NCBI GenBank assembly: GCA_017744935.1
Contig: JAGIAI010000035.1
Span: forward strand, 1-64,000
From: Variovorax sp.
GTDB taxonomy: Bacteria; Pseudomonadota; Gammaproteobacteria; Burkholderiales; Burkholderiaceae_C
Reading direction: 5' to 3'
Length of the DNA stretch: 64,000 nucleotides
Positions 18,751-27,743 of this stretch are shown here, in pieces (the first letter of the stretch is position 1; each line of letters begins with the position of its first letter). The notes beneath the pieces were generated by a model, which worked only from the letters and a program-made list of their open reading frames with translations, was not told where the DNA came from and searched no databases. Made by a program: the position numbers and the translations under genes.

Positions 18751-19935
18751 ATGCAATCGAACCTTCATTCATCGTTTCTTCCCACCGACGTCTCCAACGC
18801 CTTGCTCGTGGGCCGGGTCTGGCGTGCCGGCCCCGTCAACGGGCCTTGCGTCGTGCTGGTGCGCGAAGGTCAAGTGGTCGACATCACCGCTTCGGCGCCC
18901 ACCGTGTCCGACCTTCTCGATCGGCATGACCTCGTGGAGTTCGTCCGCAACTGCCAGGGGGAATCGCTCGGCGCTGTGGCCGGTTGGCTCGACAAATCCG
19001 TGACAGCCTCGGCAGAAGCCGGCGCCGAGAAGCTCCTGGCGCCATGCGACCTGCAGGCCATCAAGGCATGCGGCGTCACCTTCGCCGTGAGCCTGCTGGA
19101 GCGCGTCATCGAGGAACAGGCCGGCGGTGACGCCACCAAGGCCGAACAGATCCGCATCGACCTTCAGCGCACGATCGGGTCGGACCTGTCGACGATCCGG
19201 CCCGGCTCGCCGGAAGCGGAAGCGCTCAAGCGCGAACTGATTCGCCAGGGCACGTGGTCGCAATACATGGAGGTCGGCATCGGCCCCGATGCCGAGGTGT
19301 TCTCGAAATCTCAACCCATGTCGGCGGTCGGATTGGGCGCCGACGTCGGCTTGCACCCCAGCTCATCGTGGAACAACCCCGAGCCCGAGATCGTGCTGGC
19401 CGTGAACAGCCGCGCACAGATCGTCGGAGCGACGCTGGGCAACGATGTCAATCTGCGCGACATCGAAGGCCGCAGCGCCCTCCTTCTGGGCAAGGCCAAG
19501 GACAACAACGGCTCCTGCGCGATCGGTCCGTTCGTGCGCCTGTTCGATGACGAATTCACGCTGGACACCATCCGCACATGCACCGTGAACCTCACCATCG
19601 AAGGCCAGGACGACGGCTTCACGCTGGAAGGCGCGAGCCGCATGGCCGAGATCAGCCGCGACCCCGCCGATCTCGTGCGACAGACCTGCGGTGCACACCA
19701 CCAGTACCCGGACGGCTTCTTCCTGTTCCTCGGCACGATGTTCTCCCCCATCAAGGACCGCGGCGCCGACGGCAAGGGCTTCACGCACCGCCTTGGCGAC
19801 CGCGTGACGATCTCGACGCCGTCGCTGGGCACGCTGGTCAATCAGGTTCAGCGCTCGGATGCGATCGCACCCTGGACCTTCGGCGTCAGGGCCCTCTACC
19901 GCAATCTGTCCTCCCGCGGCATTGCCGTTTCCTGA
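18751..19935 (+). CDS. Fumarylacetoacetate hydrolase family protein (sugar-acid type)
   Basis: 394-residue protein with a C-terminal FAH fold. Metal ligands are visible as NPEPEIVL (E211, E213) and GNDVNLRD (D232). The long N-terminal half and the pairing with an IlvD/Edd dehydratase and an SDR match enzymes that act on 2-keto-3-deoxy sugar acids (dehydratase or hydrolase) in non-phosphorylating pentose and hexose oxidation. It starts 8 bases after GH3. The actual sugar acid is unknown. Confidence 0.85.
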   Translation: MQSNLHSSFLPTDVSNALLVGRVWRAGPVNGPCVVLVREGQVVDITASAPTVSDLLDRHDLVEFVRNCQGESLGAVAGWLDKSVTASAEAGAEKLLAPCDLQAIKACGVTFAVSLLERVIEEQAGGDATKAEQIRIDLQRTIGSDLSTIRPGSPEAEALKRELIRQGTWSQYMEVGIGPDAEVFSKSQPMSAVGLGADVGLHPSSSWNNPEPEIVLAVNSRAQIVGATLGNDVNLRDIEGRSALLLGKAKDNNGSCAIGPFVRLFDDEFTLDTIRTCTVNLTIEGQDDGFTLEGASRMAEISRDPADLVRQTCGAHHQYPDGFFLFLGTMFSPIKDRGADGKGFTHRLGDRVTISTPSLGTLVNQVQRSDAIAPWTFGVRALYRNLSSRGIAVS

Positions 19936-19969
19936 GACACGAACCCCCCAACAAGAAAAGGAACCATCC

Positions 19970-20734
19970 ATGTCAGCCATCTATCCGAGCCTTTCCGGCA
20001 AGCGCGTCGTCATCACGGGCGGGGGCTCCGGCATCGGCGCGGCCATGGTCGAAGCCTTCGCCCGGCAAGGGGCCAAGGTGTTCTTCCTGGACATTGCGGA
20101 CGAGGACGGCCGGGCGCTTCAATCGAAGCTGCGCGACACCGCGCACCCGCCCGTCTTTCACCGCTGCGACCTGACCGACATCCAGGCCGTGCAGGCGACC
20201 TTCGACGCGATCCAGGCATCGGGAGGCGCCATCAACGTCCTCGTCAACAACGCCGCCAACGACGACCGCCACGAAGTCGGCGCCGTCACGCCGGACTACT
20301 GGGACCAGCGCATCGCCGTCAACCTGCGGCACCAGTTCTTCTGCGCGCAAGCTGTCTCGGGCGGCATGCGCGAAGCCGGCGGCGGCGTGATCCTCAACCT
20401 CGGCTCCATCTCCTGGCACCTCGCGCTGGCCAGCCTGTCGATCTACATGACGGCCAAGGCGGGCATCGAAGGGCTGACCAAGGGACTGGCGCGCGACCTC
20501 GGCAGGTACAACATCCGCGTCAACTGCATCGTCCCGGGTGCAGTCCGCACGCCGCGCCAGATGAAGCTGTGGCAAACCCCCGAAAGCGAAGCGCAGGTCG
20601 TCGCCGCGCAGTGCCTGCACCAGCGCATCGATCCGGCCCATGTCGCGGCGATGGCGCTCTTTCTCGCCTCGGACGATGCGGCCCGTTGCTCGGGGCGCGA
20701 GTACTTCGTGGACGCAGGCTGGTACGGCGCATGA
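19970..20734 (+). CDS. SDR family oxidoreductase (putative aldose dehydrogenase)
   Basis: Classical short-chain dehydrogenase, 254 residues. Cofactor loop GGGSGIG is at 17-23, NNA at 93-95, and the catalytic triad is S146, Y159, K163. It sits between the FAH-family and IlvD/Edd genes, so its likely job is oxidation of an aldose to an aldonolactone, the step before dehydration. The start follows AAAAGGAACC. The stop overlaps the dehydratase start (ATGA). Confidence 0.9.
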   Translation: MSAIYPSLSGKRVVITGGGSGIGAAMVEAFARQGAKVFFLDIADEDGRALQSKLRDTAHPPVFHRCDLTDIQAVQATFDAIQASGGAINVLVNNAANDDRHEVGAVTPDYWDQRIAVNLRHQFFCAQAVSGGMREAGGGVILNLGSISWHLALASLSIYMTAKAGIEGLTKGLARDLGRYNIRVNCIVPGAVRTPRQMKLWQTPESEAQVVAAQCLHQRIDPAHVAAMALFLASDDAARCSGREYFVDAGWYGA

Positions 20735-22515
20735 CCGACGCTCCCCGCACCGCCCGGCGGTTCCGATCGCAGGACTGGTTCGCCAACCCCGACCACATCG
20801 ACATGACCGCGCTCTATCTGGAGCGCTTCATGAACTACGGCATCACGCCGGCGGAACTGCGCTCGGGCAAACCCATCATCGGGATCGCGCAATCGGGAAG
20901 CGACCTGAATCCGTGCAACCGCGTCCATCTCGAACTGGCAAAACGCGTACGCGACGGCATCCGCGATGCCGGGGCCATTCCGATGGAGTTCCCCGTGCAT
21001 CCGACCTTCGAGAACTGCAGGCGGCCCACGGCGGCGATCGACCGCAACCTGGCCTACATGGCGCTGGTCGAGATCCTGCACGGCTATCCGATCGACGCAG
21101 TCGTACTGACCACAGGCTGCGACAAGTCGACGCCCTCGCAGGTCATGGCCGCTGCGACCGTGGACATCCCCACCATCGTGCTGTCTGGCGGCCCGATGCT
21201 GGATGGCTGGTTCGAAGGTGAACTCGTGGGCTCCGGTGCGGCGATCTGGAAAAGCCGGAAGCTGCTGGCGGCCGGCAAGATCGACGAAGCGAAGTTCATG
21301 GACATCGCCACCGCATCGGCGCCTTCGGTGGGGCACTGCAACACCATGGGCACGGCCTCGACCATGAATGCGCTCGCAGAAGCATTGGGCCTGTCGTTGA
21401 CCGGTTGCGCCGCGATTCCCGCGCCCTACCGTGAGCGCGGACAGATCGCCTACGAAACCGGCCGCCGCATCGTCGAACTGGCCTTCGAGGACCGGCGCCC
21501 CTCATCGATCCTCTCGCGCGACGCATTCCTCGATGCCATCGTCGTCAACGCCGCGATCGGCGGCTCCACCAACGCGCAACCGCATCTGATGGCCATGGCG
21601 CGTCATGCGGGCGTGGATCTGCGTCCGAGCGACTGGACCGAGTTCGGCTTCGATGTACCGCTTCTGCTCAACATGCAGCCGGCGGGCAAGTACCTCGGCG
21701 AGGCCTTCCATCGCGCGGGAGGCGTTCCAGCCATCATGTGGGAACTGCAGCAGGCGGGCCTGTTGCGCAGCGCGCGGCCGACGGTCACCGGCAAGACGAT
21801 GGCGCAGAACATCCAGGATCGACAAAGCGTGAACCGCGAGGTGATCCGCGAGTTCGCGCATCCGCTCAAGGATCGCGCCGGCTTCCTCGTTCTCAGCGGC
21901 AATCTCTTCGACTTCGCGATCCTGAAGGCGAGCGTGATCTCCGCGGAGTTTCGCGAGCGCTACCTGAGCCGTCCTGGCGCGGAAGGCCAGTTCGAGTGCC
22001 GCGCGATCGTCTTCGAAGACTCCGACGACTATCACGCACGCATCAACGACCCGGCGCTCGCCATCGACGAGAACTGCATCCTCGTGATACGCGGCGCGGG
22101 ACCCGTCGGCTGGCCCGGCTCCGCGGAAGTCGTGAACATGCAGCCGCCGGATGCGCTGCTCAAGCGCGGGATCACCAGTCTTCCCACTCTGGGAGACGGG
22201 CGGCAATCGGGGACCTCGGACAGCCCGTCGATCCTCAACGCCTCGCCCGAGAGCGCCATCGGTGGCGGGCTGGCCTGGCTGCGAACCGGCGACGTCATCC
22301 GCATCGACGTGAATGCCGGGCAATGCAACATGCTGGTGTCCGACGAAGAGATCGCGCGCCGCAAGAGCGAAGGTGTGCCACCGATCCGGCCGAGCCAGAC
22401 GCCATGGCAGGAGGTCTACCGCTCGACCGTCGGTCAACTCGAGTCAGGCGCTTGCATGGAACTTGCGATCAAGTACCGCGGTGTGGCGGGCGACCAACCT
22501 CGTCACAATCATTGA
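20731..22515 (+). CDS. IlvD/Edd family dehydratase (putative aldonate dehydratase)
   Basis: Iron-sulfur dehydratase of 594 residues. Cluster cysteines are at C62 (SDLNPCNRVH), C130 (TTGCDKSTP) and C203 (GHCNTMGTAS), the [2Fe-2S] arrangement of pentonate dehydratases such as arabonate and xylonate dehydratase. It would turn the aldonate made by the neighbouring SDR into a 2-keto-3-deoxy acid for the FAH-family enzyme. Dihydroxy-acid dehydratase for branched amino acids is less likely because of the sugar context and coupling. Confidence 0.92.
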   Translation: MTDAPRTARRFRSQDWFANPDHIDMTALYLERFMNYGITPAELRSGKPIIGIAQSGSDLNPCNRVHLELAKRVRDGIRDAGAIPMEFPVHPTFENCRRPTAAIDRNLAYMALVEILHGYPIDAVVLTTGCDKSTPSQVMAAATVDIPTIVLSGGPMLDGWFEGELVGSGAAIWKSRKLLAAGKIDEAKFMDIATASAPSVGHCNTMGTASTMNALAEALGLSLTGCAAIPAPYRERGQIAYETGRRIVELAFEDRRPSSILSRDAFLDAIVVNAAIGGSTNAQPHLMAMARHAGVDLRPSDWTEFGFDVPLLLNMQPAGKYLGEAFHRAGGVPAIMWELQQAGLLRSARPTVTGKTMAQNIQDRQSVNREVIREFAHPLKDRAGFLVLSGNLFDFAILKASVISAEFRERYLSRPGAEGQFECRAIVFEDSDDYHARINDPALAIDENCILVIRGAGPVGWPGSAEVVNMQPPDALLKRGITSLPTLGDGRQSGTSDSPSILNASPESAIGGGLAWLRTGDVIRIDVNAGQCNMLVSDEEIARRKSEGVPPIRPSQTPWQEVYRSTVGQLESGACMELAIKYRGVAGDQPRHNH

Positions 22516-22516
22516 T

Positions 22517-23707
22517 GTGACCAGCCTCGCGCCCGACGATCTCGCACTCATCGACACCTGCTCGCAGGCCTCGCTCGAACTCCTCGAGCGCAACCTCACG
22601 CCGCACGGGATCCTGGCTGCGAGCCGCACCGAGGCAGCGGTCGCGCGCCGCTACACGCGCATCTTCGGGCGCGATGCGGCGATCTGCGTGATGGCAATGT
22701 GCGGCAGCGGCGTGCCGTCGCTCGAGCAAGGCGCGGTTGCGAGCCTCGAAGCGCTCGCCGCGCAGCAGGCGCCCAATGGCCAGGTCCCGAAGTACGTCGA
22801 CCCGGAAGGCCTGGATGCCGACTTCTGGTATCTCGGCTGCATCGACGCCACCCTGTGGTGGCTGATCGCGGTGGATCATGTGCGACGCGCCGGCAGTGTC
22901 GATGCCGCGCACTGGCAGGACGGCGTCGAACGCGCGATCAACTGGTTGCTCGCGCAGGAGCACCAGCACTTCCGCCTGCTGCAGCAGAACGAGGCGAGCG
23001 ACTGGGCGGACATCATGCCGCGCTCGGGTTATGTGCTCTACACCAATGCGCTCTGGTACGAGGTCAAGCGCCGCTTCGCCCTCGCGCATGCTGAAGAGAC
23101 GCACTACCACTTCAACCACCTCTTCAACCCCTTCCAGCGCGACCTGCCCGAGTACCACCGCGCACGGCTTCTCGGGCACTACGCGCGGCGCGGACGGCGC
23201 GATCCGGGGCTGTACCTCAGCTTCGTCAACCTCTCGGTGGTCGGCGACGAGGGCGACGTGTTCGGCAACCTGCTCGCAATCCAGGGCCGCCTGGCCGACG
23301 AGGCGATGTCACATCGCATCGTGAACACCATCGCAACGGCTCAGGCCGCCGAGCCGTGGCCGGTGCGCGTGGCGCTGCATCCGCTGACGCAGCAGCACCC
23401 GCTGTGGCGGCCGTACATGGCTCGGCATCAGCAGAACCTGATGCACCAGTACCACAACGGCGGCATCTGGCCTTTCGTCGGCGGTTACTGGGTGCTGGCG
23501 CTGGCGCAGCTCGGGCTGCGCCAGCAGGCGTGGCAAGCACTCGCCCACCTTGCGCGAGCGAATGCGCATGGCGATTGGCGCTTCACCGAATGGTTCCACG
23601 GCCGCACCCTCGAGCCCATGGGCATGGCTGGGCAGAGCTGGAACGCCGCCACCTTCCTGCTCGCCCACCGTGCGCTGGACGACGCCCGGCGACAGACGCC
23701 CGCTTGA
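22517..23707 (+). CDS. GH100-like glycosidase (neutral invertase / debranching-enzyme fold)
   Basis: 396 residues, predicted alpha/alpha-barrel glycosidase. IFGRDAAI near residue 50 and GCIDATLWWLIAV correspond to the conserved blocks of GH100 neutral invertases and relatives, the second containing the catalytic Asp; NEASDWADIMPRSG is a further family block. There is no signal peptide. A GTG start at 22517 lies 2 bases after the dehydratase stop and no ATG is available nearby. It closes the sugar operon. Sucrose or another glucoside may be the substrate; family assignment is by motif only. Confidence 0.7.
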   Translation: MTSLAPDDLALIDTCSQASLELLERNLTPHGILAASRTEAAVARRYTRIFGRDAAICVMAMCGSGVPSLEQGAVASLEALAAQQAPNGQVPKYVDPEGLDADFWYLGCIDATLWWLIAVDHVRRAGSVDAAHWQDGVERAINWLLAQEHQHFRLLQQNEASDWADIMPRSGYVLYTNALWYEVKRRFALAHAEETHYHFNHLFNPFQRDLPEYHRARLLGHYARRGRRDPGLYLSFVNLSVVGDEGDVFGNLLAIQGRLADEAMSHRIVNTIATAQAAEPWPVRVALHPLTQQHPLWRPYMARHQQNLMHQYHNGGIWPFVGGYWVLALAQLGLRQQAWQALAHLARANAHGDWRFTEWFHGRTLEPMGMAGQSWNAATFLLAHRALDDARRQTPA

Positions 23708-23763
23708 GGACGGCGAATCGTCCTACGCGGACTTCCCCACGCCTTTGCTTTGATGCGCTCAAG

Positions 23764-24207
23764 ATGAGCGCGTCTTCGCAGTCCTCGCAGCAACTGATCC
23801 TTCGGCTCCTGCAGGCGCTGGCCTGCTCACGTATCCACTTCGGGTGCAAGCGCCTGTCGCCAAAGGTCTGGAAGTACCCCGACCTGTCATGTGACGAGCT
23901 GTGGCTTCGCATGACCCTGTACCAGGAACGGATCGACCAACTCGCCAACGCGATGAGCGTCGAAGAACGCGCCCAGGTCCGGCTGGAGCGAGCGCTGTTC
24001 CTGCGACTCCTTCTCGAAAGCGCGCCCGCGCGTCTCCAGTCCTGGAGCGACCAGGACGAGGTGACTGACATGCCGCCTTCGCATCTCTTCGAATGGGTCG
24101 CGCACGACGACGAGCGGCTGGAACTCTCGCAGCTCGAAGCCGCCATGACGCCCCAGGAAAGCGCCCGCTACGACATCGCGGTCAACGGGCTGCAGTGGCT
24201 CGACTGA
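23764..24207 (+). CDS. Hypothetical protein, 147 residues
   Basis: Predicted soluble, mostly helical and acidic, with three cysteines near the start (C21, C28, C43). No signal peptide, membrane segment or motif that I recognise. Starts at ATG 23764, 56 bases after the sugar operon, and ends 105 bases before the DUF3348 gene. I cannot assign a function; it may be transcribed with either neighbour. Confidence 0.7.
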   Translation: MSASSQSSQQLILRLLQALACSRIHFGCKRLSPKVWKYPDLSCDELWLRMTLYQERIDQLANAMSVEERAQVRLERALFLRLLLESAPARLQSWSDQDEVTDMPPSHLFEWVAHDDERLELSQLEAAMTPQESARYDIAVNGLQWLD

Positions 24208-24312
24208 ACGCCGCGTTGCAGGTGCTTACCCTCACCCACCCCTCTGGGCGCGGTTCGGAAGGCCCCATCAGTTAGACTGCTGGGTTTTTCCGGCTGGCGG
24301 TAAGGTGCACAA

Positions 24313-24996
24313 GTGTCGATGCGCAGGAGTTTGACCGGCTCGGCGCTCATTCGCTTGCTCGATCGACTCGCCGGCCCCGATGTTCGCGAATCCGGCGCAT
24401 CCACGTCGGATCGGCTGAGCCAATGGTTCAGCTGGACGGACGCCATTTCCCTTTCCGCAGCCCTCGACGGCGTGCCTGTGGCCAGCGCTTCGGTCGCATC
24501 CGGAGCAAAGAGCGCATCCCGCGCCGAAGAAGGCGAATGCCAACGCGTGCGGGCCGCGCTCGCCAAGGCGATCGCCGAAGACAGCACGTTCGCCGCACCC
24601 CAGCAGACGCACACCGAAGCGGATGACGCCGAGACCGACTTTTCGCCCTATCGGCAGCGCTACCAGGCGCGGCAGCAGGCCATCGAAGGGGGTGTCGGCG
24701 CGTTGCGCGGCAAGTTGCGGTCGCGGCTCGCGGCCCGCTCGCCCGAGATGGCGAAGCTGGCCGCGGTGGATGTCGTGATGGAACAAGTGCTGGGCACGCG
24801 CGAACGCAGCCTCTTGTCGACCGTTCCCAAGGTGCTCGAGAAGCATTTCGGCCGGCTGCGCCAGGACGCCGGCTCGACCGAAAGCGGTGCGTGGCTCGAC
24901 ATCTTCCGCCGCGACGCACGCGACGTGCTGCTCGCCGAACTGGATTTTCGATTTCAACCCGTCGAAGGGCTGCTCGATGCCCTTCGCATGAAGTAA
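24313..24996 (+). CDS. DUF3348 family protein
   Basis: 227-residue cytoplasmic protein, first of a four-gene cluster. I recognise the family from the N-terminal MRRSLTGSALIRLLDRLAG, the LSQWFSWTDAISLSAAL segment and the YRQRYQARQQAIE block; that naming is from memory. No membrane segment. GTG 24313 (after AAGGTG) is the likely start, with ATG 24319 as an alternative. Just before the stop at 24994-24996 the protein ends in QPVEGLLDALRMK; the DUF802 gene starts 9 bases later. It probably works with the stator-like pair that follows; its activity is unknown. Confidence 0.85.
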   Translation: MSMRRSLTGSALIRLLDRLAGPDVRESGASTSDRLSQWFSWTDAISLSAALDGVPVASASVASGAKSASRAEEGECQRVRAALAKAIAEDSTFAAPQQTHTEADDAETDFSPYRQRYQARQQAIEGGVGALRGKLRSRLAARSPEMAKLAAVDVVMEQVLGTRERSLLSTVPKVLEKHFGRLRQDAGSTESGAWLDIFRRDARDVLLAELDFRFQPVEGLLDALRMK

Positions 24997-25005
24997 CCCG
25001 CATTC

Positions 25006-27096
25006 ATGAACAGACTTCTTCAACATGCCGTCCTCGTGGCCGGCCTGGCGGCCGTGGGCTGGGTGGGCCTCGGCTATGCCGGCACGAACGCACTGGCGCT
25101 CTCGGTCATCGTGCTCATCGCCGCGTTCTACATCGTCGGCGCGCTGGAACTGCATCGCTACCAGCAGGCGACTTCGTCGCTGGTGCAGGCCACCGCGACG
25201 ACTACTGAATCGCCCCCGAAGCTCGCCGACTGGCTCGACACCCTGCATCCTTCGCTGCGCAATGCCGTGCGCCTGCGCGTCGAAGGCGAACGCGTCGGGC
25301 TGCCCGGTCCGGCGCTGACGCCCTATCTCGTGGGCCTGCTCGTGCTGCTCGGCATGCTGGGCACTTTCGTCGGCATGGTGGTCACGCTCAAGGGCACCGG
25401 CTTGGCACTCGACAGCGCGACTGATCTCGAAGCAGTACGCGCATCGCTCTCCGCGCCGGTCAAGGGCCTGGGGCTGGCTTTCGGCACCTCGGTCGCCGGC
25501 GTTGCCGCCTCGGCGATGCTGGGCCTCGCCTCGGCGCTGTGCCGACGCGAGCGCCTGCGCGCCGGACAACTGCTGGACACGCGGATCGCCACCAGCCTGC
25601 GCGTGCACTCGTTGGCGCATCAGCGCGAGGAATCGTTCAGGTTGCTGCAGCAGCAGGCCCAGGTGATGCCCGATCTGGTCCGCCAGTTGCACGCCGTGAT
25701 GACGACGATGGAGCAGCAAAGCGTGGCCATCAGCGAGCGTCTTGCCGCGAGCCAGGATCATTTCCACGCACGCGCCGAGGCCGCCTACACCGGGCTGGCC
25801 ACATCGGTTGGGCAATCGCTGCAGCAGAGCCTCACCGAAAGCGCGCGCATCGCAGGCGCCACCATTCAACCGGTGGTCGAGACGACCATGGCCGGCATTG
25901 CGCGCGAGACCGCCTCGCTGCACGACAAGGTCGCGAGCACGGTGCAGTTGCAGCTCGAAGGGCTCTCGGGCCGCTTCGAGACGATGACCGCCAGCGTCGC
26001 CGAGACATGGAAGAGCGCACTCTCGCAGCACCAGAACACGAACGAAGCACTCTCGACCGACCTGCGCGGCGCGCTCGGCCAATTCACCGAGACCTTCGAG
26101 CAACGCTCGGCTGCCGTGGTCGAAGACGTCTCCTCCCACCTGCGAAGCACGGTGGGCAGCGTTTCCGACACCTGGGGCGGCGCACTGGCGCAGCACGAGC
26201 GCACGAGTGAGAAGCTCGCAACCGACACGCAACAGGCACTTGCCGCCGCCGCCGCGTCCTTCGAGCAGCACTCGGCAGTCCTCCTGGCAAAGGTCGACGC
26301 CTCGCACGCGAATCTCCAGACCGAACTCGCCGCACGCGACGAACAGCGCCTGTCGGCATGGAACCACTCGCTCGAATCGATGGCTGCTTCGCTGCATCAG
26401 GAATGGCAGCAGGCCGGGGAACACGCGGCGACGCAGCAGCAGCAACTCAGCGAAGCCATGGCGCAGACCGCGCGCGATATCGCGGCGCAGTCCGAAGCAC
26501 ATGCGAAGAGCACCATCGCCGAGACAGCCCGACTGCTCGAAGCCGCATCGGAAGCCCCGAAGGCCGCAGCCGAGGTGGTCGCCGAACTGCGCCAGAAGCT
26601 CTCCGACAGCATGGCGCGCGACAACGCGATGCTGGAAGAGCGCAGCCACATCCTCGAAACGCTGAAGACCTTGCTGGAGGCGGTAAACCATGCCTCGACC
26701 GAACAGCGAGGCGCCATCGATGCGCTAGTGGCTTCTTCGGCCGACCTGCTGGAGCGCGTCGGAAGCCGCTTCACTGAACAACTCGAAGCCGAGACCGGCA
26801 AGATGGGCGAAGTCGCCGCGCAGCTCACCGGCAGCGCGGTCGAAGTGGCGAGCCTCGGCGAATCCTTCGGCCATGCAGTCGGCCTCTTCAGCGAATCGAA
26901 CGACAAGCTGGTGGGCCATCTGCAGCGCATCGAAGCAGCGCTGGGCAAGTCCATCGCGCGCAGCGACGAGCAGCTTGCCTACTATGTCGCGCAGGCGCGC
27001 GAAGTGATCGACCTGAGCATCATGTCGCAGAAGCAGGTGGTCGAAGACCTCCAGCAGATCGCGAACCGCCAGGCCACCGCAGGCAGCGAAGCGTGA
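25006..27096 (+). CDS. DUF802 protein: MotA/TolQ-like membrane protein with long coiled-coil tail
   Basis: 696 residues. Two N-terminal hydrophobic helices (about 8-24 and 30-47) are followed by two more (about 105-127 and 155-178). The last two match the MotA/TolQ/ExbB proton-channel signature (LGMLGTFVGM, then GLGLAFGTSVAGVAASAMLGLASAL). From 180 to the end is an almost unbroken helical, heptad-like cytoplasmic tail with a 55-residue internal repeat. This layout matches ZorA of Zorya systems. The next gene, overlapping by 4 bases, encodes a MotB-like partner. The role is unproven. Confidence 0.85.
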   Translation: MNRLLQHAVLVAGLAAVGWVGLGYAGTNALALSVIVLIAAFYIVGALELHRYQQATSSLVQATATTTESPPKLADWLDTLHPSLRNAVRLRVEGERVGLPGPALTPYLVGLLVLLGMLGTFVGMVVTLKGTGLALDSATDLEAVRASLSAPVKGLGLAFGTSVAGVAASAMLGLASALCRRERLRAGQLLDTRIATSLRVHSLAHQREESFRLLQQQAQVMPDLVRQLHAVMTTMEQQSVAISERLAASQDHFHARAEAAYTGLATSVGQSLQQSLTESARIAGATIQPVVETTMAGIARETASLHDKVASTVQLQLEGLSGRFETMTASVAETWKSALSQHQNTNEALSTDLRGALGQFTETFEQRSAAVVEDVSSHLRSTVGSVSDTWGGALAQHERTSEKLATDTQQALAAAAASFEQHSAVLLAKVDASHANLQTELAARDEQRLSAWNHSLESMAASLHQEWQQAGEHAATQQQQLSEAMAQTARDIAAQSEAHAKSTIAETARLLEAASEAPKAAAEVVAELRQKLSDSMARDNAMLEERSHILETLKTLLEAVNHASTEQRGAIDALVASSADLLERVGSRFTEQLEAETGKMGEVAAQLTGSAVEVASLGESFGHAVGLFSESNDKLVGHLQRIEAALGKSIARSDEQLAYYVAQAREVIDLSIMSQKQVVEDLQQIANRQATAGSEA
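25993..26292 (+). repeat. 55-residue internal tandem repeat in the DUF802 tail
   Basis: Residues 330-384 and the unit beginning at 385 align as SVxxTW-xxALxQHxxTxExLxTD, followed later by a FEQxSAxxxxxV block. The spacing is exactly 165 bases. DNA identity is partial, so the duplication is not recent. It suggests the tail lengthens by unit duplication. Confidence 0.6.
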
Positions 27097-27743
27097 TGCA
27101 CGACGACGTCGATGCCGGCCTCGAGCCGGAGGTACCGGTCTGGGCGGTCTTCGGCGACCTGATGGCGGGCCTGCTCGGCGCTTTTGTGCTGATCCTCGTG
27201 TGCGCGATCGGCATGCAGCTCGACCTCACATCGAAGCTGCAGGACGAAGTACAGAAGCGCCGCATCGAGGCGCAGCGCCGCGAAGCGCTGGAGAAGGCCC
27301 TTCAGGGCCCACTCGCTGCCGGCCGCGTGACGTTGAACAACGGGCGCATCGGCATCAGCGGCAGCGTGCTGTTTGCGGTCAGCTCGGCTGATCTGCAGCC
27401 CGAAGGTCGCCAGTTGCTCAGGACCCTCGCCGGACCGCTCGCCGCCTACCTGCGCTCGCGCGAGGAGATCCTGATGGTGAGCGGCTTCACCGACGACCGC
27501 CAGGTGCGCGGCGGCAGCAAGCAGTTCGCGGACAACTGGGAACTCTCGGCGCAACGCGCATTGACGGTGACGCGCGCGCTCATCGAAGAAGGGCTGCCGT
27601 CGTCATCGGTCTTCGCGGCGGCTTTCGGGGCTGAGCAGGCGGTGGCGTCCAACGCCGATGCGGAAGGACGCGCGCGGAATCGCCGCGTTGAAATGGCGCC
27701 GACCCCTCGGCCTTCGAACAGCATTCCCGGGCATCGTGAGTAA
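27093..27743 (+). CDS. OmpA/MotB-like stator protein with single membrane helix
   Basis: 216 residues. One transmembrane helix near the N-terminus carries an acidic residue at its start, D22 in VFGDLMAGLLGAF, matching the ion-carrying Asp position of MotB and ZorB. A short charged linker follows, then an OmpA-like peptidoglycan-binding domain (SGFTDDRQ, NWELSAQRA, GRARNRRVEM). It would anchor a stator formed with the DUF802 protein to the cell wall. Start overlaps the DUF802 stop by 4 bases; the DUF2894 start lies inside its last codons. Confidence 0.88.
   Translation: MMHDDVDAGLEPEVPVWAVFGDLMAGLLGAFVLILVCAIGMQLDLTSKLQDEVQKRRIEAQRREALEKALQGPLAAGRVTLNNGRIGISGSVLFAVSSADLQPEGRQLLRTLAGPLAAYLRSREEILMVSGFTDDRQVRGGSKQFADNWELSAQRALTVTRALIEEGLPSSSVFAAAFGAEQAVASNADAEGRARNRRVEMAPTPRPSNSIPGHRE

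Noticed and set aside
20731..22515. Naming the IlvD/Edd protein as dihydroxy-acid dehydratase (ilvD)
   Set aside because: Sugar-operon context and coupling to SDR and FAH-family genes favour an aldonate dehydratase.
24268..26691. Very long open frame (807 codons) on the minus strand opposite the DUF3348 and DUF802 genes
   Set aside because: It is the antisense of two real genes in GC-rich DNA, has His/Arg/Gly-rich composition, no ribosome site and no motif.
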